Shown: one piece after another, positions 1 to 5,898 of the stretch
Numbering within the stretch: position 1 is the first letter of the stretch
How the letters are laid out: every line of letters starts with the position of its first letter
Program-made: the position numbers and the translations under genes
The notes under the pieces: generated by a model
Told to the model about the DNA's origin: nothing
Seen by the model: the letters and a program-made list of their open reading frames with translations, nothing else
Databases searched by the model: none
Origin: SHWC01 sp945902735
GTDB taxonomy: Bacteria; Pseudomonadota; Alphaproteobacteria; UBA828
Reading direction: 5' to 3'
Assembly: GCA_945902735.1 (NCBI GenBank)
Contig: CAMDNF010000131.1
Span: 1-6,011, forward strand
Length of the DNA stretch: 6,011 nt

Positions 1-912
1 GGTCGCGCCCCTTTCACGCTCAAGAAGGGGCGATTGGTCATAACCCTCGCTTAAATCCCCGCGCAGTTCGAGCTTGGGCCGCAGCGTCGAGCGGGCAACA
101 TCGATCTGCTCACGCGCGCCTTGCGCGCTGAATTCGGCAAGCAGGATGGCCGGATTGGCCTTGGAGGCGAGCTCGCGTGCGGCTTCCTCCGATTCCGGCA
201 GGCGGGCCGCCGGCTCGGGCCAAATGAGCTGCCCCGGCAGATCGCCCATGACTTCGCGATAGGCCGAGCGCGAGGCAACCAACTGGCCTGCTGCCGCGAC
301 CCTATCGGCCAGCGCTTGAGCCAAACGAGCCTCGGCCTGAGCCACGTCGGTACGGGTTACTTCGCCAACCTCGAAGCGGTTGCGGGCCGCCTCGAGCTGC
401 TTGGCCACCACGCGCTCATTATTCGTGTTGAGCTCAACCTCAGAAACATCACGCAGAACATCGAGATAGGCGGCGACGGCGTCCAACATCACCCCTTGCT
501 CGGTTGCGGTCAGGTCGGCGCGACCGGCGGCTACCGAACTCTCAGCCGCGTTAATTTCTGCCTCCGTGCGCCCGCCGGTATAAAGCGGCTGCACCGCCGT
601 CAAGGAAACCCCGCGCGGGGAAAAGCTGTCATTGCCCTTTCCGGTTCGGGTTTTGGTTTGCGCATGCGTTCGGCCCACATCGCCTTGCATGGAAACGCTC
701 GGGCGATAGCCTGAGCGCGCTTTCGCGATGCCCTCATCGGTCGCGCGCAATTCGGCGCGCTTGGCGAGCAACGTCGGGTTCGAGCGATAGGCGCTGGACA
801 ACGCCTCCTCGAGGGTTTCCGCGTGCGGCTGCGCGGCGAACGCGACCATGCCGCTCATGCCCGCCAACACGACACCAACCGAGACAAAAAACCGCACGAG
901 CTTGCCTTTCAC
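1..912 (-). CDS. tolC: TolC-family outer membrane efflux/secretion protein, N-terminal 304 residues (runs off left edge)
   Basis: Trimeric outer-membrane channel protein that would act with inner-membrane efflux pumps or type I secretion systems. Reading the minus strand from a GTG at 912 gives 304 uninterrupted codons to the window edge. Residues 1-27 form a signal peptide (K/R-rich start, hydrophobic core, AFA-A cleavage region). The mature part starts with the typical TLEEALSSAYRSNPTLLA helix (33-50). The hallmark segment RFEVGEVTRTDVAQAEARLA lies at 179-198 and the QPLYTGGRTEAEI segment at 108-120. The second OEP repeat begins near residue 245 and the rest is outside the window. Start choice is uncertain: no clear Shine-Dalgarno sequence is present, another in-frame GTG lies at 924, and an in-frame TAG at 955-957 limits the extension. 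It follows the pcm-like gene by 53 bp on the same strand, so co-transcription is likely. Which pump or secretion system it serves cannot be told here. Confidence 0.93.
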   Translation of the reverse strand, partial: MKGKLVRFFVSVGVVLAGMSGMVAFAAQPHAETLEEALSSAYRSNPTLLAKRAELRATDEGIAKARSGYRPSVSMQGDVGRTHAQTKTRTGKGNDSFSPRGVSLTAVQPLYTGGRTEAEINAAESSVAAGRADLTATEQGVMLDAVAAYLDVLRDVSEVELNTNNERVVAKQLEAARNRFEVGEVTRTDVAQAEARLAQALADRVAAAGQLVASRSAYREVMGDLPGQLIWPEPAARLPESEEAARELASKANPAILLAEFSAQGAREQIDVARSTLRPKLELRGDLSEGYDQSPLLERERGAT

Positions 913-965
913 ATGGTTCGGCACGTCGAATAACTTAGGACGTTCGTCCCGGCGCTAGACCCGCT

Positions 966-1625
966 TCAGAATACGAAACTGAGGGCGCGTTTGGTGTCTG
1001 GCAAGAGCGGGACCGACGCCTCGAACAGCGCACGGCCCGAGACGTGGCCACGGTGCCGCTCCCACAGCATCGCCTCACCGAGCGCGACGCCAGCGCCGCG
1101 CACCACGGCAACGGCCCGGCCGCCCTCCGCCAATTGGGCGAGCACGGCCTCGGGCATAAGCTCGAAGGCGCCTTCGCACAAAATAACATCATAGGGTGCC
1201 TGAGCCGGGTGCCCGACCGCCGGCTGGCCGACCACCGCGACGACATTGTCCGCGCCTACCTCGGCGAGGGCCGTGCCGGCCTCCGCCACCAATCCGGCAT
1301 TGGCCTCAACCGCCACAACCGTGGTTGCTAGGCGCGACAACACCGCCGCGCCATAGCCGGTGCCGCTGGCAAGAACCAGCGCGATTTCATTCGGTTTGAT
1401 GCGCGCGGCTTGCAACAGGCGTGCAAATACCATCGGCTCCATCAAAAAACGACCGGGCGCGATCTCAATGTCTTCATCGACATAGGCGACGCCCTTCAAC
1501 CGATTTGGCACAAAGCGCTCGCGTGGCACATCGCGTAGCGCATCGATCACACGCGCATCCGTGACCCTATTGGTCCGGATCTGGCTATCCACCATATGGC
1601 GGCGTGCCGCGACGTAATCGAACAT
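966..1625 (-). CDS. Alphaproteobacterial Pcm-like protein (L-isoaspartate O-methyltransferase family, SAM-dependent)
   Basis: 219-residue cytoplasmic class I methyltransferase of the protein-L-isoaspartate O-methyltransferase group, as usually annotated. Family features are the N-terminal AARRHMVDSQIRTNRVTD (7-23), VPRERFVP (33-40), the SAM-binding loop region LVLASGTGYGAAVL (83-96), the acidic end of strand 2 in VVAVEAN (E107), APYDVILCEGAFELMPE (143-159) and LAQLAEGGRAVAVV (162-175), ending in SFVF. The length is normal for the alphaproteobacterial form. The start at 1625 was chosen because GGA/GGAA lies just upstream; ATG at 1631 (two residues longer) is a good alternative. An open frame continues up to 1760, but that part crosses the promoter region and lacks family similarity. 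Relative to E. coli Pcm, the GQGQTIS substrate-site segment and the GDGWQG segment are absent, so true isoaspartyl repair activity is uncertain. It is the first gene of a probable pcm-tolC unit. Confidence 0.9.
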   Translation of the reverse strand: MFDYVAARRHMVDSQIRTNRVTDARVIDALRDVPRERFVPNRLKGVAYVDEDIEIAPGRFLMEPMVFARLLQAARIKPNEIALVLASGTGYGAAVLSRLATTVVAVEANAGLVAEAGTALAEVGADNVVAVVGQPAVGHPAQAPYDVILCEGAFELMPEAVLAQLAEGGRAVAVVRGAGVALGEAMLWERHRGHVSGRALFEASVPLLPDTKRALSFVF

Positions 1626-1671
1626 TTCCATTCCGATGCGATGATGCGGCAGGCGACCGCAGAGCGCGGCT

Positions 1672-1699
1672 ACTATAGCCGCCGCCCCCAACTTGACAA
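1672..1699 (-). promoter_or_regulatory. Sigma70-type promoter for the pcm-tolC unit
   Basis: On the minus strand, TTGTCA (1699-1694) and TATAGT (1677-1672) are separated by 16 bp; each box matches the consensus at five of six positions. Initiation would fall near 1665, leaving a leader of about 40 nt before the pcm-like start at 1625. The boxes are seen directly; promoter activity is inferred. Confidence 0.6.
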
Positions 1700-1718
1700 T
1701 GGTTGGACGCTTCCCGGG

Positions 1719-1748
1719 TTGATTCACCAGGGCCGCTCCACTTATATG
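1719..1748 (+). promoter_or_regulatory. Possible promoter for tRNA-Cys
   Basis: TTGATT (1719-1724) is followed after 18 bp by TATATG (1743-1748), with TTATAT one base earlier giving a 17 bp spacer. Matches are only moderate (four of six each). The position, about 16 bp before the mature tRNA 5' end, is what is expected for a tRNA promoter. It lies back-to-back with the pcm promoter. Confidence 0.4.
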
Positions 1749-1764
1749 TGCGCCTCGCACGGGC

Positions 1765-1838
1765 GGCCCGGTGGCAGAGTGGCCATGCAGCGGACTGCAA
1801 ATCCGCGTACGTCGGTTCGATTCCGGCCCGGGCCTCCA
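1765..1838 (+). tRNA. tRNA-Cys (anticodon GCA)
   Basis: Complete cloverleaf of 74 nt. The acceptor stem GGCCCGG (1765-1771) pairs with CCGGGCC (1828-1834). The D stem GCA (1774-1776) pairs with TGC (1786-1788). The anticodon stem GCGGA (1790-1794) pairs with TCCGC (1802-1806) around loop CTGCAAA, with anticodon GCA at 1797-1799, which reads UGC/UGU cysteine codons. The T arm GTCGG/CCGGC (1811-1815/1823-1827) encloses TTCGATT. Discriminator T1835 and an encoded CCA (1836-1838) complete it. No T-rich terminator follows; the SDR gene starts 50 bp downstream on the same strand. An open reading frame running through the tRNA into the SDR is spurious. Confidence 0.97.
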
Positions 1839-1878
1839 CGCGACACGAGGCGTACGCGCCAGACTTAGGCGAAGGATC

Positions 1879-1884
1879 GGAGGG
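1879..1884 (+). promoter_or_regulatory. Ribosome binding site of the SDR gene
   Basis: GGAGGG lies 4 bp before the ATG at 1889. It decides the start against a longer in-frame opening that begins at 1703 and would translate the tRNA gene. Confidence 0.75.
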
Positions 1885-1888
1885 CGAC

Positions 1889-2638
1889 ATGACTCCGTTC
1901 GATGTGTCAGGCAAACGCGTCGTCGTGACCGGGGGCGCGCAAGGCATCGGCTATGCGGTAGCCAAGGCCTTTGCCCATGCTGGTGCTGATATTGCCATTC
2001 TCGATATCAGCCAGCGGGTCGATGACGCGGCCAAATTGCTCGCGCGCGAATCGGGGCGCACCGTGACTGGCCATCGCTGCGATATTGCTGACCGCACCGC
2101 GGTCTATCAAACGATCGGCGCGCTAGGGCGCATCGATGTATTGATCAATAATGCGGGTGTTGGCAATCGAACGCCCATCGCCGGGCCGCGCCATGAGGTC
2201 GACGAGACGTTCGAGCGGGTCATCGCGATCAATTTGACCGGGCACTTTTACGTCACGCGAGCCGCGCTTCCGTTCATGGCAGCGGGCGGGCGGATTATTT
2301 TCACCGCCTCGGTTTGGGGCAAGGCGGCTGGCGCCGAATACGCCGCCTATTGCGCCTCGAAGCACGGTGTCATCGGCATGATGCGGGCACTCGCCCATGA
2401 GCTCGGTCCGCGCGGCATTACGGTCAACGCCGTCTGCCCCGGCACCATCCGCACCGAGCTTAACGAAAAAGAGATCACCGAGGAGGCGCGCATTCTGATC
2501 CTCGCTTCCATGGTGATCAATCGCGGTTGGATCGAGCCCGACGAGCTTGCCAATATTTATGTCTTCCTCGCCTCGCCGGCTGCGAAGGACATCACGGGCC
2601 AAGCCTATAATTATGACCGCGGGCAGGTCATGGCGTAG
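1889..2638 (+). CDS. Short-chain dehydrogenase/reductase (classical SDR), probably NAD(H)-dependent
   Basis: 249-residue cytoplasmic oxidoreductase of the classical SDR family, normal length. The Rossmann glycine motif TGGAQGIG is at 14-21. An aspartate ending strand 2 (D39 in AILDI) predicts preference for NAD(H) over NADP(H). D65 (CDIAD) contacts adenine in the family, and NNAG is at 87-90. The catalytic tetrad is visible as N115, S141, Y154 and K158 (YCASK), followed by the PG motif at 184-185. The C-terminus ends ITGQAYNYDRGQVMA, where relatives more often have a D-G-G-like end. The likely role is interconversion of an alcohol and a ketone; the substrate is unknown. It converges with the BVMO gene, overlapping its end by 11 bp, and could supply that enzyme's ketone substrate (inference). 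It has its own good ribosome site; its promoter is not obvious, and readthrough from the tRNA-Cys promoter is possible. Confidence 0.93.
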   Translation: MTPFDVSGKRVVVTGGAQGIGYAVAKAFAHAGADIAILDISQRVDDAAKLLARESGRTVTGHRCDIADRTAVYQTIGALGRIDVLINNAGVGNRTPIAGPRHEVDETFERVIAINLTGHFYVTRAALPFMAAGGRIIFTASVWGKAAGAEYAAYCASKHGVIGMMRALAHELGPRGITVNAVCPGTIRTELNEKEITEEARILILASMVINRGWIEPDELANIYVFLASPAAKDITGQAYNYDRGQVMA

Positions 2639-4268
2639 CGGTGGCCATCCGAGCGGTGGGTTCGTCGCGCGCGCCGCTCAACACGAACCCCTCATAACCC
2701 TTGGCGGCGACGTCATCGCAAATCAGCCGATAGGCGCCGACGCCACCGAGATAGGGAAAACAAACGCGTGGCTTGCCCGGAATATTGGCGCCGACATACC
2801 AGGTGTCGGCCGTCATAAAGAGCGTGCCGTCAGCCACCTCGTTGACGTGGGCGGTCCATTTGTCCTCGGCCTCGATGGTCGGCTCAATCTGGCCAAGCGC
2901 GTTGGTCTCCAAATAGAGAATGCAATCGGCGATCCACTCAATGTGTTGTTCGATCGAGGTCATCATATTGCTGATCACGGACGGGCTGCCCGGCCCGGTG
3001 ACCGTGAATAGATTGGGAAACCCAGAGACCGCCAAGCCCAAATAGGTGCGTGGGCCGTCGACCCATTTATTCTTCAGCGCGATACCGCCGCGCCCGCGCG
3101 GATTGATTTTGAACAACGCGCCGGTCATGGCGTCATAGCCGGTGGCGAAAACGAGCGCGTCAAGCTTGTAGGCGACACCGCCCGCGATGAGCCCCTCGGC
3201 GGTGATCTCCTCGATTGGTTTGGCCTTGATATCGACCAGGCTGACATTCGCGCGGTTGAACGTTTCGTAATAGTTGGTATCGACGCACAGGCGCTTGGTG
3301 CCGATGGGCAGGTTTTTCGGACAAAGCAGATCGGCGACCTTTGGGTCCTTCACGACCGCACGGATTTTTTGATTGACGAATTCTCCCGCGAACTGGCTTG
3401 CCGCTCGACTGGTCAGCATGTCGTTGAAGACGGTGAGAAAGGCAAACGAACCCCGCCTCCACCCTTCTTCCAATCGACGATTGCGTTCGTCCAGCGGCAC
3501 ATCGAACGTGCCTTGATCCGGCGAATCGAATACATCGCCGACCGGAGAAGCGCGCGCTTTTTTTCGGAGCGTGGGGTAGACCGCCCGCCACTTCTTGATC
3601 GCCGTGTCGTCGAGCGGTTTGTTCCAGGCGGGGATGGAGTAATTCGCGGTGCGCTGAAAGACCGTGAGATGCGCGGCTTGCTCGGCGATAATCGGTATCG
3701 ACTGAACGCCCGACGAGCCCGTGCCGATTACGCCGACACGCAAGTCTGTGAAATCGACGCCCTTTTGGGGCCACGAGGCGGTGTGGTACCACGCGCCCCG
3801 AAAACGCTCGAGCCCCTTGAATTTGGGTGGGTCGGGGATCGAAAGACAACCAGTCGCCATGACGCAGTATTTGGCGGCGTAGAGCTCGCCACAATCCGTC
3901 TCGATGCGCCACCGTTTGGCCGCCTCGTCGAACACGGCGCCGGTCACGCGTGTCTCGAATTGCATGTCGCGGCGCATGTCGAGCCTGTCGACGACATAGT
4001 CGATGTAACGCAGAATTTCAGCCTGCGCCGCATAACGCTCCGACCATTGCCACTCAAGCTGGATTTCGTCGGAGAAGGAATAGGAATAGGTCATGCTCTC
4101 GACGTCGCAACGTAGACCCGGATAGCGGTTCCAATACCAGGTGCCGCCCGGTCCCGTGCCGGCTTCAATGACCTTGGTCTTGAGCCCCAGCGCGCGCAGG
4201 CGCTGGAGCATGTAAATCCCGGCGAAGCCTGCTCCCACGACGATCGCGTCGAATTCCACGGGGCGCAT
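2628..4268 (-). CDS. Type I Baeyer-Villiger monooxygenase (FAD/NADPH flavoprotein)
   Basis: 546-residue flavin monooxygenase that inserts one oxygen of O2 next to a ketone carbonyl, giving an ester or lactone, using FAD and NADPH. The FAD-binding GAGFAG is at 12-17. The BVMO fingerprint G-G-x-W-x4-Y-P-G-x3-D is complete at 41-55. The second fingerprint F-x-G-x3-H-x3-W-P is at 156-167, and the NADPH-binding GTGSSG at 182-187. R206/T207, K325/R326, D55 and W490 sit at a constant offset of 11 from PAMO R217/T218, K336/R337, D66 and W501 (numbers recalled), so NADPH-binding and catalytic residues appear intact. FATGYD is at 374-379. Length is typical of the CHMO/PAMO class. ATG at 4268 was chosen because the family begins close before the first glycine motif; a TTG at 4298 would overlap the upstream gene. 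It lies 16 bp after the esterase stop, so the two are surely co-transcribed. No signal peptide; cytoplasmic. Substrate unknown. Confidence 0.95.
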   Translation of the reverse strand: MRPVEFDAIVVGAGFAGIYMLQRLRALGLKTKVIEAGTGPGGTWYWNRYPGLRCDVESMTYSYSFSDEIQLEWQWSERYAAQAEILRYIDYVVDRLDMRRDMQFETRVTGAVFDEAAKRWRIETDCGELYAAKYCVMATGCLSIPDPPKFKGLERFRGAWYHTASWPQKGVDFTDLRVGVIGTGSSGVQSIPIIAEQAAHLTVFQRTANYSIPAWNKPLDDTAIKKWRAVYPTLRKKARASPVGDVFDSPDQGTFDVPLDERNRRLEEGWRRGSFAFLTVFNDMLTSRAASQFAGEFVNQKIRAVVKDPKVADLLCPKNLPIGTKRLCVDTNYYETFNRANVSLVDIKAKPIEEITAEGLIAGGVAYKLDALVFATGYDAMTGALFKINPRGRGGIALKNKWVDGPRTYLGLAVSGFPNLFTVTGPGSPSVISNMMTSIEQHIEWIADCILYLETNALGQIEPTIEAEDKWTAHVNEVADGTLFMTADTWYVGANIPGKPRVCFPYLGGVGAYRLICDDVAAKGYEGFVLSGARDEPTARMATATP

Positions 4269-4284
4269 GGTTCTCGGCTTTCCC

Positions 4285-5235
4285 CTAGCCGGGTCCAAAG
4301 GCGTGTCGCAACGCTCCTATCGCCGCCTCATGCGCGGTCGTCGCGACATCAAAGCGCCCCGTCGCGGTCCAAAAGCCGTGAATATGGCCTTGATAATTGA
4401 TGTACTCGGTCGGCACGCCGGCCGTGCGCAACGCCTCGGCATAGGCCACGCCCTCGTCAAACAGCGGGTCGTGACTCGCGGTCATCAATAAAGTCGGCGG
4501 CAGTCCACTCAAATCCTTGGCGCGGAGTGGCGCCGCCGTGATGGTGGCGCGCTCCGCCTCATTGTTGAAATAGCAATCGAAGAACCAATGCATGAGCTCG
4601 GCGGTCAAGAGATAGCCATTGGCGAAGGTCTTGTAGGATGGGCGATCCTCGCGGGTGTCGGTAACCGGGTAGACAAGCAGCTGAAAGACAAGCTTCGGCC
4701 CGCCTTCCGCCTTGGCACGCTGCGCAACCACGGTCGCGAGGCCGCCACCGGCGGAATCGCCACCCACCGCGATGCGCTTCGGGTCGCCGCCGAGCTCGAC
4801 ACAGTTTTTCGCGACCCACAACGTCGAGGCCCAGCAATCATCCGAGGGCTTCGGAAATTTGTGCTCCGGCGACTTTCGGTAGTCGATGGCCACGACGAGG
4901 CAATGGGCGCCCGCGCAGATCGCGCGGCAGACATGGTCGTGCGTGTTGAGACCGAGCACCACAAAGCCGCTGCCATGAAAATTGATATAGACCGGCAATG
5001 GTTTCTTCGGGTCGCGGCCCATTGGCCAATAAAGGCGAATCGGGATCGGGCCATGTGGGCCCGGAATATTGCGATCCTCAACTTTGCCGACCTCTGGCCC
5101 CGGCGCGGCAAGGCCCAGAACCAGCGCGTCGAAATCTTTCCGCGTTTCGGCGATCGGGCGGGTCCATAACGAGGGCGCCTCGACGGCGTTGACCTCGTCG
5201 CATACGGCCTGAACTTGTGGATCGAGTGGCTGCAT
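4285..5235 (-). CDS. Alpha/beta hydrolase, hormone-sensitive-lipase (family IV) esterase
   Basis: 316-residue cytoplasmic carboxylesterase of the bacterial HSL family, normal length and without a signal peptide. The oxyanion-hole motif is HGSG (87-90) where most relatives have HGGG. DYRKSPEHKFP follows at 118-128, and the nucleophile elbow GDSAGG at 159-164 places Ser161. The acid is D256 in SHDPL (254-258) and the base H286 in HIHGF (284-288). YLLTAELMHWFFDCY (208-222) belongs to the typical cap region. The ATG at 5235 has a strong purine-rich ribosome site 5 bp upstream. It is the first gene of a two-gene unit with the BVMO 16 bp downstream; this pairing suggests it hydrolyses the ester or lactone made by the BVMO, as ChnC-type HSL hydrolases do in cyclohexanol degradation. 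The substrate is inferred only from context; a generic esterase role cannot be excluded. Confidence 0.93.
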   Translation of the reverse strand: MQPLDPQVQAVCDEVNAVEAPSLWTRPIAETRKDFDALVLGLAAPGPEVGKVEDRNIPGPHGPIPIRLYWPMGRDPKKPLPVYINFHGSGFVVLGLNTHDHVCRAICAGAHCLVVAIDYRKSPEHKFPKPSDDCWASTLWVAKNCVELGGDPKRIAVGGDSAGGGLATVVAQRAKAEGGPKLVFQLLVYPVTDTREDRPSYKTFANGYLLTAELMHWFFDCYFNNEAERATITAAPLRAKDLSGLPPTLLMTASHDPLFDEGVAYAEALRTAGVPTEYINYQGHIHGFWTATGRFDVATTAHEAAIGALRHAFGPG

Positions 5236-5240
5236 CGCGC

Positions 5241-5250
5241 TCCCTCTCCT
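5241..5250 (-). promoter_or_regulatory. Ribosome binding site of the esterase gene
   Basis: On the minus strand AGGAGAGGGA occupies 5250-5241, 5 bp before the ATG at 5235. It is the strongest Shine-Dalgarno-like sequence in the window and fixes the esterase start. Confidence 0.75.
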
Positions 5251-5319
5251 GGCCTTATCTTGGGGGAATGATGATACAGGCTCTATGGCCGACGGAAAGA
5301 AAATTGATCTGGGGCCTGC

Positions 5320-5898
5320 CTAGCCCTGGCTCGCGACGTAATGTCTGAACAGCGCGATGTCACTCGGATCATTGGCGGAGGCGACGAAACCAAAAGGTAG
5401 CGCCGCACAGCGAAAATTTGGCAGGTTTCGCGCGGCTTCACCGCTTGCCGAATAGAGCGCCGCCTGATCGAGCGACCAGACCCATTCCTTTCGCTCCAAA
5501 AAATGCTCGACATAGGCCGCCAACATGGCCGCGAAGCGCCGCGCGGCGACGGTCGGACGGAACACCGCGAGCGCCAAATAATACTCCTGCCATAACGGTT
5601 GAAGCCGAGGCGAAAGCCGAATGAGCCCCGCATCGGCCTCGCCCACCACCGGCCAGATCGGAGCCGGCGAGGCGCAAAGCTCTAGGTCCATATCGGTCAT
5701 GATGATCGGCGCCTGATACTGGGCGAGGAGCCGAGGCAGCACCCGCAGGCGCGCGCAGGCATAAAAGGTGCGTAGTTCAAAACTGTTACCCGGCCGGATA
5801 AACGCGTTCAGCCCGCCCGGCAGCGCTTCCTCGCTCGCGACGACCGGCAGCCCCTCATCGCGCCACGAGCTATGCAGGAGATTGGGTGACGAGGTTGA
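5320..5898 (-). pseudogene. 3' remnant of a putative GT-A-fold glycosyltransferase-like gene, truncated by an IS
   Basis: 192 open codons ending at TAG (5320-5322) directly follow, in the same frame, the stop codon of the adjoining transposase, and no convincing start with a ribosome site is seen. I do not recognise a named family. The visible order of motifs resembles nucleotide-diphospho-sugar transferases: a DxD in IIMTDMDLEL (codons 65-74), a segment LALAVFRPTVAARRFAAM (108-125) like the family's xxRPTxxxxxF, then WVWSLDQAALY (139-149) resembling W-D-Q-D-x-L-N. The first 10 or so codons (about 5866-5898) are probably IS terminal sequence, not native protein. A short product from GTG 5742 or ATG 5698 is possible but would lack the upstream part of the domain. 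The remnant ends 84 bp before the esterase start on the same strand. The sugar-transferase assignment is an inference from motifs. Confidence 0.55.

Noticed and set aside
121..714. Plus-strand open frame of 197 codons
   Set aside because: It is antisense to the clear tolC-like gene, which reads through the whole region on the minus strand with family motifs; the plus-strand translation has no recognisable features.
913..965. Terminator or separate promoter between the pcm-like gene and tolC
   Set aside because: Only a 4 bp GGAC/GTCC stem with a GAAC loop and no T-run is present; nothing separates the two genes convincingly.
1632..1760. N-terminal extension of the pcm-like frame up to 1760
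   Set aside because: It covers the near-consensus promoter and lacks family similarity; starts at 1625 or 1631 fit the family N-terminus.
1703..1888. N-terminal extension of the SDR frame up to an ATG at 1703
   Set aside because: The extension translates the tRNA-Cys gene, while a good ribosome site precedes the ATG at 1889, where SDR similarity begins.
3369..4115. Plus-strand open frame of 248 codons opposite the BVMO
   Set aside because: It is a high-GC shadow of the BVMO gene, with no motif or ribosome site.
4588..5169. Plus-strand open frame of 193 codons opposite the esterase
   Set aside because: It is antisense to an HSL esterase with complete catalytic motifs and has no recognisable protein features.
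5271..5300. TATCAT (5276-5271) as a -10 box for the esterase-BVMO unit
   Set aside because: The box is close to consensus, but no acceptable -35 lies 16-18 bp upstream (CTTTCC or TCTTTC), so the promoter is not called; expression may also come from farther upstream or from the IS.
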